Position numbers and translations under genes: made by a program. DNA of 64,000 nucleotides. Source: Phymorhynchus buccinoides (taxonomy: Eukaryota > Mollusca > Gastropoda > Neogastropoda > Raphitomidae). Shown here in pieces: positions 1 through 12,170 of the stretch (positions are counted from its first letter, which is position 1; each line of letters opens with the position of its first letter). The notes beneath the pieces are model-generated. The model saw only the letters and a program-made list of their open reading frames with translations. It was not told where the DNA came from and did not search any database. The stretch covers positions 27,596,853 to 27,660,852 of the forward strand of contig CM065712.1 of assembly GCA_017654935.2 (NCBI GenBank), given 5' to 3'.

Positions 1-25
1 GAGAGAGAGAGAGAGAGAGAGAGAG

Positions 26-68
<43 letters not shown>

Positions 69-72
69 CTGC

Positions 73-106
<34 letters not shown>
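1..106. repeat. (GA)n and (GACA)n microsatellite
   Basis: An almost pure GA run (1-68) passes into about nine GACA tetranucleotides (69-106). It continues off the left edge of the window. Confidence 0.95.
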
Positions 107-107
<1 letters not shown>

Positions 108-687
108 AGACACCACAGGCAGATTGTCCTAGCCTACACGAATATGATCAATTGTATCTTGAAAATATGTTTAATCGCTAAACAATATTATTTTCAATCA
201 AACATAAAAATGATAAAAGTAACGCCTAAAACATGTCAAAACAATATAATTATCGATGCCATTATAATACGCGTGGTGAATTATGTCACAAAAGTCCTCC
301 GAAATCGGAATGTGTCGGCTGTACGCAGCGAGGAGATCAGTGAAAACTGAAAACCGGACACATACGTACCTCACCCATTATGGCCATATGGCCTGGGAAC
401 GCAGAATAATGATAATGTTACAACAAAATATCGCTGTATGTAAAGGGAGATAAATCCCGTGTTTCGCAAATCCTCAGATCCTCTTCTCCACGTTGGCCTC
501 CCTTGGATGAACGCATTGGTGTCAGATTTACCAAAATGGTCAACCATACCAACGCAATCCCTGTGCATCAGATATGAACATTACAAAGACATTGATTTGT
601 TGTTTTTTCTCCAAAAGATAGTCGATGGATTTGAATCAAAATTAATTTGTTCAAAAAGGTGTCATCTTAGAAGGTGTGTTTTCTTAA
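107..687. other. intergenic, no gene seen
   Basis: Only short, unconvincing open frames. A motif around 299-330 (ccgaaatcggaatgtgtcgg) recurs at 1558-1577, so part of this stretch is a dispersed repeat. Confidence 0.6.
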
Positions 688-691
688 TTAA

Positions 692-872
692 CCCTTTCAC
701 CGCCAGCCATTTTTCATCCACAAATCTCCATTAAATTTACCTGGGTAGAGCTCAAAATCCATCTGCAGTATTGGGGATTCTGTAACATATAATAGACACC
801 AATTTGATGCCTTTTGGTGACATAGGTGTTAAATCACTGTGGTGCTAAAATGCGACTTTGGCGGTGAAAGGG
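692..872. mobile_element. piggyBac-like MITE with TTAA target duplication
   Basis: A 181-bp non-coding element with perfect 13-bp terminal inverted repeats: CCCTTTCACCGCC at 692-704 and its reverse complement at 860-872. It is flanked on both sides by TTAA (688-691 and 873-876). TTAA duplication with CCC...GGG ends is the signature of the piggyBac superfamily. No transposase is present, so it is a non-autonomous miniature element. The flanks and inverted repeats are seen directly; the superfamily is family knowledge. Confidence 0.85.
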
Positions 873-974
873 TTAAATGATAAATTACCTGGTATTGTTA
901 TATTGATGCATAAAATGTTAACAACCCAAAAAACATCACATTATCCCCATAGTCAACATTTATTTCCCCCTCCA

Positions 975-1014
975 CACACGCACACACTGTGACACGCGCG
1001 CGCGCGCACACAGA

Positions 1015-1074
<60 letters not shown>

Positions 1075-1108
1075 ACACACACACACACAGACACACACAC
1101 ACACACTT
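975..1108. repeat. (CA)n microsatellite
   Basis: CA/CG-rich start followed by a nearly pure CA run with scattered ACAG interruptions. Confidence 0.95.
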
Positions 1109-1183
1109 TTCTTTATCAAAAACAACATTTTAACATTTCAAAAACGCATCAAAACAGCACGTAACTACGTACAAACGCATCAA

Positions 1184-1191
1184 AACAGAGA

Positions 1192-1276
<85 letters not shown>
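1184..1276. repeat. (GA)n microsatellite
   Basis: Uninterrupted GA run of about 80 bases after a short imperfect lead-in. Confidence 0.95.
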
Positions 1277-1277
<1 letters not shown>

Positions 1278-1820
1278 AAGCATTTCCTTAATATGGAATT
1301 AACATTAATTTGTGCTGATAGATAGCGACTGTGATGTGCTTTTTCGAAATATTTTCATCCTTAATGAAATTATTTGATTCAATGTTTGTGTATGTGACTA
1401 TTATGGAATTTGTTTTTCTTTTCTTTCTTTTCACTAACATTTACCCCGTTCAATTTTTCTAGCACAAAATACACTGTAATTGAATATAGCCATCAAAAGT
1501 TATACAAGTACAACGCTGAGCGGCTGCAAAGTCCCCTCGCAGCATCGCGTAGCTATTCCGAAATCGGAATGTGTCGGTTGTACACATACATAAAAACGCA
1601 TCAAAACAGCACGTAACTACATAAAAACGCATCAAAGCAGCACGTAAGTGAATAGGTTTTTTTATATATAGCCTTGGGGTTCGGACCCGTGATTTGAGCG
1701 CGCGCGATCATGCGCACACGCGCGCACAGAAAAATTCATGACACCTGTGTTATAGACCATTCATCAAGAAATGTTGTGAAAAAAAACTGCATTAAAATAC
1801 ATGCAAAACTTCGCGAGATA
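1277..1820. other. intergenic with short dispersed repeats
   Basis: No convincing gene. The phrase aaaacgcatcaaaacagcac occurs at about 1142-1161 and twice, with variation, in 1590-1646. The motif at 1558-1577 is shared with about 299-330. These look like fragments of an interspersed repeat. A GC-alternating patch (gcgcgcgcgatcatgcgcac) lies near 1697-1716. Confidence 0.55.
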
Positions 1821-1854
1821 TTAGCGATTATGTGTTTCGGGGTTTGAACCCCGT

Positions 1855-2100
1855 AACTGGCGTGACCTTGACCTTAATGTAAAACTAAAAACATCAGTGG
1901 ATAGCTTGCATCTTGGCGAACTAGTATGCCAAATTTGATGATGATAGACTGAATAGTTTTTGAGAAAAACGGACGAATAGCCGGACGGACGGAGGCACGC
2001 CGGACGGACACCGGACGGACGGACGGACGCCGGACGGACGCCGGACGGACGGACCAGGACAAAAACAATAGTTCCTTGAACCTTCGGCTCGGGGACTAAC
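1855..2100. repeat. dispersed repeat ending in a GGAC minisatellite
   Basis: A conserved-looking lead (1861-1965) is followed by imperfect tandem GGACGGAC/GCCGGACG units at 1970-2055, then a short tail. A unique body running into a GGAC-type tail suggests a retroposon 3' end, but no coding part is visible. The proline/arginine-rich frames read through it are artefacts of the repeat. Confidence 0.55.
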
Positions 2101-2316
2101 AACTCACAGCATTTTACTTATAGTTAGAGCCCCACGCTCCATACACCACAATTCTAACCAGCACCCTGGCTCTCTCTGTGCTTAGCCAAAAGGATTCAAT
2201 GGAAGGAACACAGACAGAATATAACGTCTCATATTATTTATTGATTAACTTCTGTAATCCCAATCACGGCTGGGACATTTACATGAATTCCCTTTTACTA
2301 GCTAGGCGTAGCTTCT

Positions 2317-3113
<797 letters not shown>

Positions 3114-3694
3114 AGTTTACAATAGCTTTTCGTCGTATCCGCATCCATTTTTGCCTGTGAAAGTATTGTTCTAAACTTTGTGTTCTTTGTCTGCTTTTTC
3201 TTTAGTCCTGAGCATATTTTAGTTGCACCTTCAAATGCGTATAGGTCGGTGGCCTCACATTAAAATTAATTGCGTCATTGCGTCTCTCAGAAACCAATAA
3301 GTCAATAAGCTCCTGTTCCGAAATAGCGCTTTATCATTTTCTTTGCTTTGCTGTGAATAGAACGACATATTTTTTGGTTACTCTTTACAAGTTAAAACCT
3401 TTGAATAAAGTTAATAGAATATTTTCATAATTCTTGCATAACTCCTCCCATGTTTGCTCTAGAAGAACCGTGTCCCTAAGGACTATAAAACCATCAGGAC
3501 GAAAAACGTTCTGTCTATTATAACTACCACGTGGTCACATTAATATTCATGGGTAAATTAGTGAGCAGCTACCATACAGGTGGGTGGGTGCCACTGAATT
3601 GCACCTAACTTAAAAATTAGTCAATTGCGTCTATATGGCTACATGCATCAGTTGCGCCTGGTTTCCGCACCTTTTTTCTTTTTTTCTTTCTTTT
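3114..3694. other. intergenic, no gene seen
   Basis: AT-rich sequence without a credible ORF, RNA gene or recognisable repeat. Confidence 0.5.
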
Positions 3695-3841
3695 CATCAC
3701 TTCACATTACTTTACTCTCTCACTTCAAAACATAGGCCTACATAACACATAAATCATCACTTCACATTACTTTACTCTCTCACTTCAAAACATAGGCCTA
3801 CATAACACATAAATCATCACTTCACATTACTTTACTCTCTC
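3695..3841. repeat. 60-bp tandem repeat, about 2.4 copies
   Basis: Positions 3721-3780 and 3781-3840 are identical, and the unit starts with catcacttcacattacttt at 3695. The exact period is 60 bp. Confidence 0.95.
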
Positions 3842-4235
3842 TTTTTTTTTAAATTTAAATTTTTTTTTATCAACCATTGACATTTAATTAATGCACCATC
3901 AACCATATCTTCAATAACTTAAAAACGGCTTCATAGAATACATTCATTTTTTCAGTGTTTACTAAAGAGTAACATTGCAATACTAAATTCGAACCGGAAG
4001 TGTGAACAGTGGTGATACTAATTGCCAAATATTGCAACATTTTTTTTTTTTTTTTTTTTTTAGATTTTTTTTTGATTTTTTGATGATTATTATTATTATC
4101 TTTTTTTTTTTATTTTTATTTTTTTAAGGTTCCAACAAGCTGCAGATACTGCAAATGTTTATTTCGAAATATTTACATGATCATCAAGGAAAAAGATTCA
4201 CCACAACGTCCGAACGAATAAATCACGTTAAATTG
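3842..4235. repeat. AT-rich region with a dispersed repeat copy
   Basis: T-rich low-complexity tracts (4040-4125). About 3905-4000 is, in reverse orientation, the sequence also seen at 36463-36565 (shared tttactaaagagtaa and ttcaataactt), so it is an interspersed repeat of unknown class. Confidence 0.6.
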
Positions 4236-4553
4236 AAAGACGCGCAAGAAACAAAACCACTCGCGTGCTCAGAAGCATAATACTACATTTACAATCACAC
4301 ACTGACATGCACGCAGGAGTGCACCTAAATTCACGCCCATTGGTGTGACCAATCCTGCACACACACAAAAATAGATTTGTTGAGAAACAAGAAAAAGTGC
4401 ATACAGAAAGATGCAACAACTAGAGAAAATGCATACAAAGAGGTTAGAAAAATTCTAAATTGCAACCATTTCTCTAATACATAATTCTCGCTCAAAAATG
4501 GTATTTAATGGAATAGATGAGTTTGTTTTCTTGTAAATGCTGATGCACACTTT

Positions 4554-5779
4554 TCAAATCAAGATGAAATAGTTAATACACTGTCTATCATTGCTATTAA
4601 AAGCTGTTTTGTCAGTGCCAAACAATATGTCTGTGTTGCATAAGTTAATATGCGTGTCAGTCTTTGTTTTAATTACTTGTTCTATAAATCTCCAAAAATT
4701 CCATGCGACTGGGCATTCACAAAAGAAGTGTTCTATAACATCAACTGTATCAATGCAGTATGAACATTTGTTTGTTTCCTTAACTTTCATTTTATTCAGC
4801 ATAATCTTTGTTGGATAGATGTTGTGCAGAATTTTCCAGTGGAGAACCCTGATCCTCGTTTCTTTGGTAACTGATTTCGCTCTGCACCATGTATGTTTGT
4901 CAATGTCTAAATCAAATTTTCTTTTCCAGAAGAAACAAGATGTTGGAGTTATGTTTTCTTTGTTTGCAGATAGTATCTTTTTAATTTGCTTTGGTTTAGT
5001 ATTGAATACTCTAGCGTCACAATGTTGAGTGAATATTTCTCTTTCTCCCATTTGAATCCACTGAATCCATTGTTTGGGTATAGAGTTAATCAAAGCATTG
5101 TATTGGAAGAGTGTGCATGCTCTGTTTTGTTCAATTATGTTATGAACTTCTTCTAAAGTTAGTATTCTGTTTTCCTCAGGATGAATAATATGTTTCATTA
5201 ATTCAAAGTTTTTCTTTATGAAACCCTGAAATAACAACACTTTATATTTGTATTTGATTAGAACATTATTAAATATTGGCTGGGACAAAAAGTTAGTTTC
5301 ATTTACATCAGTCAACATAATTGTTTTACTGTCTAAATAATGTGTTAATACTTGTTTCCAAAATTCATTTTTTTATAGAATCCAGACTCATCATCTCATT
5401 TGTTCTACAGTTTATGCGAAAAACATTATCATTGTTTGAAAGAAATCTGAAATTCCATCTTGGAATGAATGTCCAGTTGTCTCCACCTGCTGCTACCGCA
5501 AGCCTTCCTGCCCACTGTAAGTAAAAGTACTTTTGCGTATCCACCATATTAATCATATTCAACCCCCCTTCCTCGACACTTGATTCCATGACCTTCCTTT
5601 TTACCTTTTCGAAGGCTTTTCTATTACTATAACGTTTTTGCCATACAAATTTGTATAACAGCGTATTTATCTTACTGAGCACATTATTAGGCAGACCTAC
5701 AGATTGCATTACATATATGAACTGGTTCAACAAGAAACTTTTTATAACAACCACCTTGCCTTGTATACTTATGTCTCTA
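4554..5779 (-). mobile_element. L1/Tx1-like LINE ORF2, C-terminal part
   Basis: Minus-strand frames encode the region after the RT domain of a LINE ORF2: the VIKSFLLNQF segment with GGLNMIN (5365-5778), then a zinc-knuckle-like region with CSYC, EHFFCEC and WNFW (4554-5318). The two frames are offset by one base at an A-run near 5373-5379, so the copy is broken. A further stop follows at 4554. The matching N-terminal part lies on the far side of the LTR element, at 14581-15192; removing the insertion lets the frame resume. L1/Tx1 assignment rests on motif resemblance. Confidence 0.8.
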
Positions 5780-8206
5780 TGTCACGAGTTTGTGACATTG
5801 TTCTTCTGAACAGACAGAGAAAGGCACAGTCTACCACTCGATCGCAAAGGACCCCGAGATCTTTCCTTTTCTTTGAACCTAATCGAGACAACCTACTTGT
5901 GAAATCCGTGCAACCCGTGTTAGCTCTGACCTCTCGCGAGACTCCACATTCAACTGGCGACTTCATGAGTTTCGACCGGTCAAACGTCACTCCATATTTT
6001 TCCTTCAGTTAAGCAACATCGCTTCATCGCTTCATCCTTTCTCCTTTTCATCGTTTTGTCCACCTACGGCCGCCCAGTGCTGAGGTGTGGTGAGGGCCAC
6101 GTCCCTGAAGGATCCTGTTATCAATTGTTTATCCTGCACGAGTCCTAGACGTGAGGATAGCGAAGCTGTTGAGCTTCGGCTGAAATCATCTCTTCTCTTC
6201 ATCCTCATCGCCATCTTCACCCCCTTTTTATTTGGTTCCTCATTGTCCTCCCTTCCCCGTCATCGTCCCTGGCGTTCACTGGAGTCCTGGAAGAAAGCTG
6301 TGGCCGGTCCGGAACCCCTTCCACCTGCTCGCGCTTACCCCGAGCCCTTGGCGAGACCAGAGCTGCGACTGTCTTGTGGGGAGGATTCTTCTTCTTCATT
6401 CCGCCACGTGGAAGTTTGGTCAGTAGCTGCATAAAATTAGTATTAATCCCGTTAAAACTCATACAACAACGCGCGCGTAACAATGTAGAATAGCTAGTTA
6501 TAGGTTTGCTAACATGTATATTTGTGTGCGTTTTCTTTGGTTCATTTTCTTATTATTTTCTTGATTTTTGCATAAGGGGCTAAGGAACTGACTGGCTGGG
6601 TCATGACTTGTCAGTTGGATAGGTTTTTGCCGGTCGTAGAATTTGGTACTTGAACTCGGCACATATTTTTGAATCAATGTTTTGGCTCGCCATTGTGTGT
6701 TTAGGCCGTGCAAATCGTTTTTCGGTGCAAAGCGTATTTGAGTTCACAGAGATTCAGATTCCTAAATGCGTGCACGCGCGCGCATTATTCCTTGTTGCGG
6801 TATATGTTTAGCCTCGCGGCCTATGTTTAGCCTCGCGGCCTATGTTTAGCCTTGCGGTATATGTTTAGCCTCGCGACCTATGTTTAGCCTCGCGGTCATC
6901 GTCCTAGCTTAATTAGGTATTAAGAGACTCTGCGGAGAGCTGGATAACAGAGGGTTATTCCAGTCGCGCTTCTAGCTATGCTGATAGGAGCTTTGTAAAG
7001 CGTTCATCCCCGTTTCTGTTTTTATTTTTGAGAGAAAGTGTAATTAGTGTTTTCAAGGCTTTTTGACCTTTTGAAGTACATTGTGAATGCCATTTTGGGG
7101 AAATACATTCTTTGCCTGTAGTTCGTCCGCCTTCTGGAAGAAATGATAATGAAGGGACATATTTTTGGTGGTGAAGTTCTATGTGATATTTTCAGAAGAA
7201 TGTAATTGTTAATTTTTGTATTTGAAAGGCTAGAATTTTCTAAATGTATGAAAGCCTTGTTGTTCCAGAAAAAGTGAAACCTTTTAGTTAATCCTTTTGA
7301 TGAAATATTACCCCTAGACTGAGTCGTGTGAAAAGGATTGTAAAGAAAGTGTTTTTCAGCGTTTTGGGGTTCTTGGAGAGAACCAAGTTTAAAGAGGGTG
7401 GGTTTTTACATCCCTGAAGAGGACTGTTGGGGAATTAGTTTTTGGGTAAACACAAAACTGTTGTTACTCTGGGAGTTCAAAACTAGGTTTTTGTTTTGGT
7501 TTTTCATACAGTCCTGATCCTGATCCTGAGCCTGAGCCTGAGCCTGAGCCTGAACCTGACCTGACCTGTTGCTGCCTGGTTGACCGCCCGGTCAACCGCT
7601 CTTTTCTCCGTTTCCGGCTGTGGGAGGCCGCCCGCCTTTCTGTCTGGCCCCGTGTTAGGCCCGATCTGTGGGCCTGTCTGTGCGTTCGGGCCAGGCTTCG
7701 ACGTTCCTGTTGAGGAGTCTGTGGGCGACCTCTGCCGTCTCTCTTCTTTTGTTTCTGCTGCTGTAGCCTGCCCCAGGAGGGGGAGCAGTTTTTCTACTGA
7801 CTTTTGTTTTCCCCTTTTGTCTTCTTCTTCGGACGCTCTGCTGTTTTTGTTGGACTTCTTTTCTTCGTCTGCCCTTTCGTCGTTTTTCCCTTCAATTTTG
7901 TGTTTCTGCTTACAAACTCTCTTTTAGTTATTCAGTTAAGTTGCCGGCTTTAGTTTATTCTTTGGACAAACTTTTGAATGCCATGTAAATTGTGTAGATA
8001 ATTTGTTGAACATTGAGTGTATTGAATTGTGTAAGTGTGTGTGTGTGCTTGCTTATAATAAATAGTCTTGTTTTGTATTGTACTTCTGGTGTGCGCGTGT
8101 GCTTTCTCCTGTGAGTTTGTCTGCCTGGGCGTGCGAGACTCTCCTCGGGGTTCGCGATTTCCCTCTCCCGATCTCTGATCAGGATCGAGCGGGGGATTTC
8201 GTGACA
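5780..8206 (+). repeat. 5' LTR
   Basis: Begins TGTCACGAG and ends TTCGTGACA. It contains a five-copy tandem of a ~20-bp unit (tatgtttagcctcgcggc, 6796-6897), a hexanucleotide CCTGAG/CCTGAT run (7511-7565), a GT-rich tract and AATAAA at 8057-8062 followed by GT-rich sequence, the expected poly(A) signal. Small open frames inside (6087-6434, 7580-7927 and others) recur in the 3' LTR and are not treated as genes. Confidence 0.93.
8057..8062 (+). terminator. poly(A) signal of the 5' LTR
   Basis: AATAAA about 145 bases before the LTR end, followed by a GT-rich stretch. The twin copy is at 14431-14436 in the 3' LTR, where it would end the transcript. Confidence 0.7.
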
Positions 8207-8209
8207 TCT

Positions 8210-8225
8210 TGGGCTCGTCCGGGAT
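8210..8225 (+). promoter_or_regulatory. primer binding site, tRNA-Pro-like
   Basis: TGGGCTCGTCCGGGAT lies three bases after the LTR end. It complements the 3' end of tRNA-Pro except that the usual five Gs after the initial T are three here. Confidence 0.75.
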
Positions 8226-9503
8226 TGTCTCGCATCTGTCCCAGGCCGGCAGGTTCGCTGGGATAAGGCAGTGAATGTTTGGGGTGTGAATGTAAGGGTG
8301 GTTGGTTGGGAGACCGTGTAGAGGCAAGGCGGTCTGATTTTCCCTCATTGCTTAGGTCTTTTGGCCGGTTGAGTGGAAAATTTGTTGTGTTCGTTTTGTT
8401 TACTTGTTTGTCGGAGAGCGTGTGAAATATAGTTATTTAAGACCACTTATAGTTTTTTTTGTGTGTGTTCTAAAGTTTTGAGCGCACACGCGTTTATAAA
8501 ACAAACTGAGATAAAGTTTGTTTAGGGTTTTTCTTAGTTTGTTTTGGGAATAGGGGGTTAAAAGAGGGGATTAGTTAGGAATAAAGGGGGGAAAGAACTG
8601 GGGAAAAGAAATAGTTCTAGTTCCTTCAACAACAAAAAAGATCTCGACTGGTTGAGCTTTGGCTTGTTCAGTCTGAGAAATGATTCCCTCCCTTGACACA
8701 CTAGTTTGCATGCATTGACTGAGTGCTGGTGTGTGTTAGTCTTATTTAAAAATTCATTAATGTGTTGTTGTTTTTTGTGTTCATATATATGTACGCGCAT
8801 ATTTAATTAGCAAACTAAACCCGGACTATTCACTTGGAACTATTATCGTGTCTGTGACTGGTTCTATTTTGGCAAGACAATTCTTGGTTTCGATGCATTG
8901 TAGTTGATTTGCACTGAATTGCTGTGTTCCGTGCATTGGATTGTGTCTTGCATTGAGTTGCCATTTTTTTTATCCCATCGCTTGGTTATTTGTTGAGTTG
9001 CATGTGAACCTGTGCGCGCACGCGTTTATGCTTAGTGTAGCTTGTGCTATAGAGCAAACTTGCTGGGATAAACCGGAACGTTTTTGTGTAACACAAACCG
9101 TAGTTTTTTATAACGCTTTCAAACACTGGGGTGTGTTCATAGCTACATCGTGTTGTTAGTTTTACCACAGAAAGTTACCGCAGGAAGTTACTGTGCGCTG
9201 TTTGGCCGTTGAGGTAGTTCGTGCGACCGCCTCCCGTGGTGCGCAATAGGGTTTTTGTGCAAACGTGGTTGTTGTCCACGCGGGTCGTTTAGTCGCAGAA
9301 GCGTTCTACGCTGTGTAAATTAGCGCAATAGTGGTTAGTGTGGTAAAGCTTTATGCGGAGTAGTTTAGTTAGTGTTTGGTTTAGTGTGGTTTAATTCGAC
9401 GTAGTTTGTGGGATTTCCTGCGCGCGTTAGTGTGTGTTACTGCGATTCATCGTCTTCGTTGCATAACCGTTGGTGTTGAAAAAAAAAAAAAAGAAGAGAA
9501 AAA
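8226..9503 (+). other. long untranslated leader of the LTR element
   Basis: About 1.3 kb with no long ORF between the primer site and the gag start. It ends in an A-rich run just before the ATG at 9504. A leader of this size usually includes the packaging signal; no specific structure was identified. Confidence 0.6.
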
Positions 9504-12170
9504 ATGGCAAGTCACGAGTATGATTTAAGGTCGCGCAGTGGGGCTATGTGGGACCTGTCGACGGATCCTTCTGTACCGACTACGCCCTCAGCTGTTTCTA
9601 CCTCCGTCGTTACTACTGTTATGTCCTCACCCCCATCTTCTTCCATGACTTCTGTGGCTACGGCTATGCACACTCCGGTTGTCCATGCTGCAGTTGACCA
9701 TGGAGGAGCACGGTCTAGGGTTGGACCAGTTTCGACTCCCCTTAGCCTAGGTCGTGGTAGGGGAATCTTTCTTAAGTCAGGTGCCACGACAGAGGAGAAG
9801 CCTGGAGAGCACCATCCTTCCTCGAAAGGAAACAGCGAGTTTTCCATGTTCATGGCTGCCATGGCTCAGATGGAGCAACAAAGAAGGGAAGAGATGGCTG
9901 AGATTGAACAGCTTAGGAAGGAGGAGGAGGAAAAGAAAGAACAACGAAGGAAGGAGGAAGAGGAAAAGAAAGAACAGCTTAGGAGAGAGGAGCGAGCTGA
10001 ACAGAAGGAAGAAGAGGAAAAGAAAGAACAACGAAAGAAGGAGGAAGAGGAAAAGAAAGAACAACGAAAGAAGGAAGAAGAGGAAAAGAAAGAACAGCTT
10101 AGAAGAGAGGAAAAAGAAGAGCAGGAGAGACTTAGGAGAGAGGAGCGAGCTGAACAGAAGGAAGAAGAAGAAAAGAAAGAACAGCTTAGAAGAGAGGAAA
10201 AAGAAGAGCAGGAAAGACTTAGGAAGGAGGAAGAGGAAAAGAAAGAACAACGAAGGAAGGAAGAAGAAGAAAAGAAAGAACAGCGATGGAGAGAGGAAAT
10301 GAAGCTGGAGAGGGAACTAAGAAGGGAGGAAAGAGAAGAGAAAGAACGCAGGTGGAGAGAAGAGAAAGAGGAACGTGAGGCGATTCGCCAAGAGGAAGCG
10401 AGAAGGAGAGAAAAGCTGGAACAAGGACGTGAGTCAGGAAGCAGGTCTAAGGTGTCGACCCCTGCACTCAGGCTTCCAGAACTGAAACCCGGCGAAGATA
10501 TTGACTTGTTCCTAGAACATTTCGAGAAAATGGCTAAGATCTACCTCTTAACTGATGATGAGAAACTCATCCATCTGTCATCTTCCCTCACCGGCAAAGC
10601 CAAGGAAGCCTGTTTCAAGATGGGAGAGGACGAGACCTATGATAATTTACAGAAGGTTCTTCGTCAACAGTTTCGCCTTTCGCCTGAGACCTATCGCCGG
10701 AAGTTCCGCAATGGTAAGAAGGAGCCCAGTGAAACTTTCTACCAGTTTGGGACAAGGCTTCGTCAGGCACTGAAGCACTGGGAAGAGCTCTCTGAGGCCG
10801 AGCTGAAGGATTTAATCCTCATTGAGCAGCTCTACAACACCGTGTCCCCTGAACTCCGAATACGGATGAGTGAGAAGAAGCCGACTACCTTCGATGCTGC
10901 CATCGAGATCGCAGAAACTTACTCGGAGGCTAGGAGAACCGTCGCCTCCAGGGGATCTGCCAGAGATAGTCAGACCCCTGTCTCCACTCCTCTCCAGGAA
11001 ACTACTCCTCCGTCTCCAACCAAATCACCGACAAAGAACCAAAAGGTGTGTTTCCACTGCCGGACCCTAGGGCATATTAGGAGGTTCTGTCCCGAGTTGC
11101 GGAGACCATCTTTCCAGAATAGCGGTTCGCAGGATGGGAAGGCCTCCGGAAGTTGGAAAGCCCTTAGCCAGTTTGCTTCTTCACCATGCAGGGAGGGATG
11201 TCCTGTCTTCCCCTCCAGAGTGGCTGGAAAAGTAGTTGACAGCGTCAGAGACACCGGCGCTACGGCCATTTTCGTGGACGAAGAGCTCGTACCATCTGGG
11301 GCGCCCAGAGGACCGGTGTGCGAAGTATCAGGAGTTGAAGCCCAATTTGTGTGTCGTCGCCCTACCTATTTGGTGGAGATGTGCACCCCTTACTTCGAAG
11401 GCAAGGTATGGGCAGTGGCCCTTAAGCAACCGGCGTGTTCATTGCTGTTGGGGAATACTGTATGCTTCGAGGATGGGACGGAGCAGACCCTAGCGTCTAT
11501 TCTCCCCGAGAAAGTTTACGTGGGCACAGTTACTCGCGCCATGGCCAAGAAGGTGGATGAACTCCAACCCATTGTCCGGCCGGGACTGGAAGTGTTTGCG
11601 GAGGAGGTGACACCACAGGTGCTCCGCAAGCTTCAGTCGCAGGACAGCCGGCTGGATAGGGTGACGGAGTTAGTGGATGCTGAACCTAGGGCTACCAAGT
11701 CCGGCGCTATCTCATTCAAGGAAGAGAAAGGGATACTCTGCCGCCACCATCAGAACGACCGCACTGGTGCCAAGCGAGTTGTTGAACCACCACCGGTGCA
11801 GAAAGTGGCTCATGACGCACCCATGGCTGGACACATGAGCACCCGCCGGACTCAAGAGAGGGTACAGCAGGGTTTTTACTGGACCCACATGACTAGAGAC
11901 AAGTGCAGGTCCTCCAGCGTATCTCCCGGCGGCTACGTGAAGTCCGTCTGGCGGTCTGATCCAGTAAGTGTGAGACCAGCAAGAGCGAAGTGTCGTCCCT
12001 TGGTCACTTCATCAAATGGGGACATGTTTTGCCAGAGGAAGAGAGAGTGCGGAAGGTTGCACAAGCCAAACCTTCAGAGGACAACTTGGCGACGTCCCAG
12101 GCTGCGACACGATGAGTGTTTTCACCCAGTACGTGCTTTTCCGGAAGGGGGGTATGTCACGAGTTTGTGA
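9504..12170 (+). CDS. gag-protease polyprotein with integrase zinc-finger remnant
   Basis: An 888-residue single ORF. Residues 1-110 are Ser/Thr/Pro-rich and about 122-315 form a Glu/Lys/Arg coiled coil of repeated EEEKKEQ-type units. About 316-480 form a retrotransposon gag (capsid-like) domain. A CCHC knuckle (CFHCRTLGHIRRFC) is near residue 517. An aspartic protease active site DTGA is near 583. From about 770 there is the start of an HHCC integrase zinc finger (HD...AGH, FYW, then KCRSS, where the second cysteine is lost). The remaining ~100 residues are unrelated and run into the 3' LTR by 16 bases. Gag would form virus-like particles and protease would process them. With no RT or integrase core, the element would need enzymes from a relative. 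The frame has no internal stop, unlike the second element at 15822-20193. A strongly A-rich stretch precedes the start. Confidence 0.88.
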   Translation: MASHEYDLRSRSGAMWDLSTDPSVPTTPSAVSTSVVTTVMSSPPSSSMTSVATAMHTPVVHAAVDHGGARSRVGPVSTPLSLGRGRGIFLKSGATTEEKPGEHHPSSKGNSEFSMFMAAMAQMEQQRREEMAEIEQLRKEEEEKKEQRRKEEEEKKEQLRREERAEQKEEEEKKEQRKKEEEEKKEQRKKEEEEKKEQLRREEKEEQERLRREERAEQKEEEEKKEQLRREEKEEQERLRKEEEEKKEQRRKEEEEKKEQRWREEMKLERELRREEREEKERRWREEKEEREAIRQEEARRREKLEQGRESGSRSKVSTPALRLPELKPGEDIDLFLEHFEKMAKIYLLTDDEKLIHLSSSLTGKAKEACFKMGEDETYDNLQKVLRQQFRLSPETYRRKFRNGKKEPSETFYQFGTRLRQALKHWEELSEAELKDLILIEQLYNTVSPELRIRMSEKKPTTFDAAIEIAETYSEARRTVASRGSARDSQTPVSTPLQETTPPSPTKSPTKNQKVCFHCRTLGHIRRFCPELRRPSFQNSGSQDGKASGSWKALSQFASSPCREGCPVFPSRVAGKVVDSVRDTGATAIFVDEELVPSGAPRGPVCEVSGVEAQFVCRRPTYLVEMCTPYFEGKVWAVALKQPACSLLLGNTVCFEDGTEQTLASILPEKVYVGTVTRAMAKKVDELQPIVRPGLEVFAEEVTPQVLRKLQSQDSRLDRVTELVDAEPRATKSGAISFKEEKGILCRHHQNDRTGAKRVVEPPPVQKVAHDAPMAGHMSTRRTQERVQQGFYWTHMTRDKCRSSSVSPGGYVKSVWRSDPVSVRPARAKCRPLVTSSNGDMFCQRKRECGRLHKPNLQRTTWRRPRLRHDECFHPVRAFPEGGYVTSL
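12143..12152 (+). promoter_or_regulatory. polypurine tract
   Basis: GGAAGGGGGG two bases before the 3' LTR, the expected plus-strand primer for LTR retrotransposons. It lies within the last codons of the upstream ORF. Confidence 0.8.

Noticed and set aside
6087..7927. Open frames of 64-115 codons inside the LTRs
   Set aside because: Repeated in both LTRs, without domains; likely chance frames in regulatory sequence.
9754..10302. Lys/Arg- and Phe/Leu-rich ORFs overlapping the gag coiled coil
   Set aside because: Frame shadows of the repetitive Glu/Lys/Arg coding sequence.
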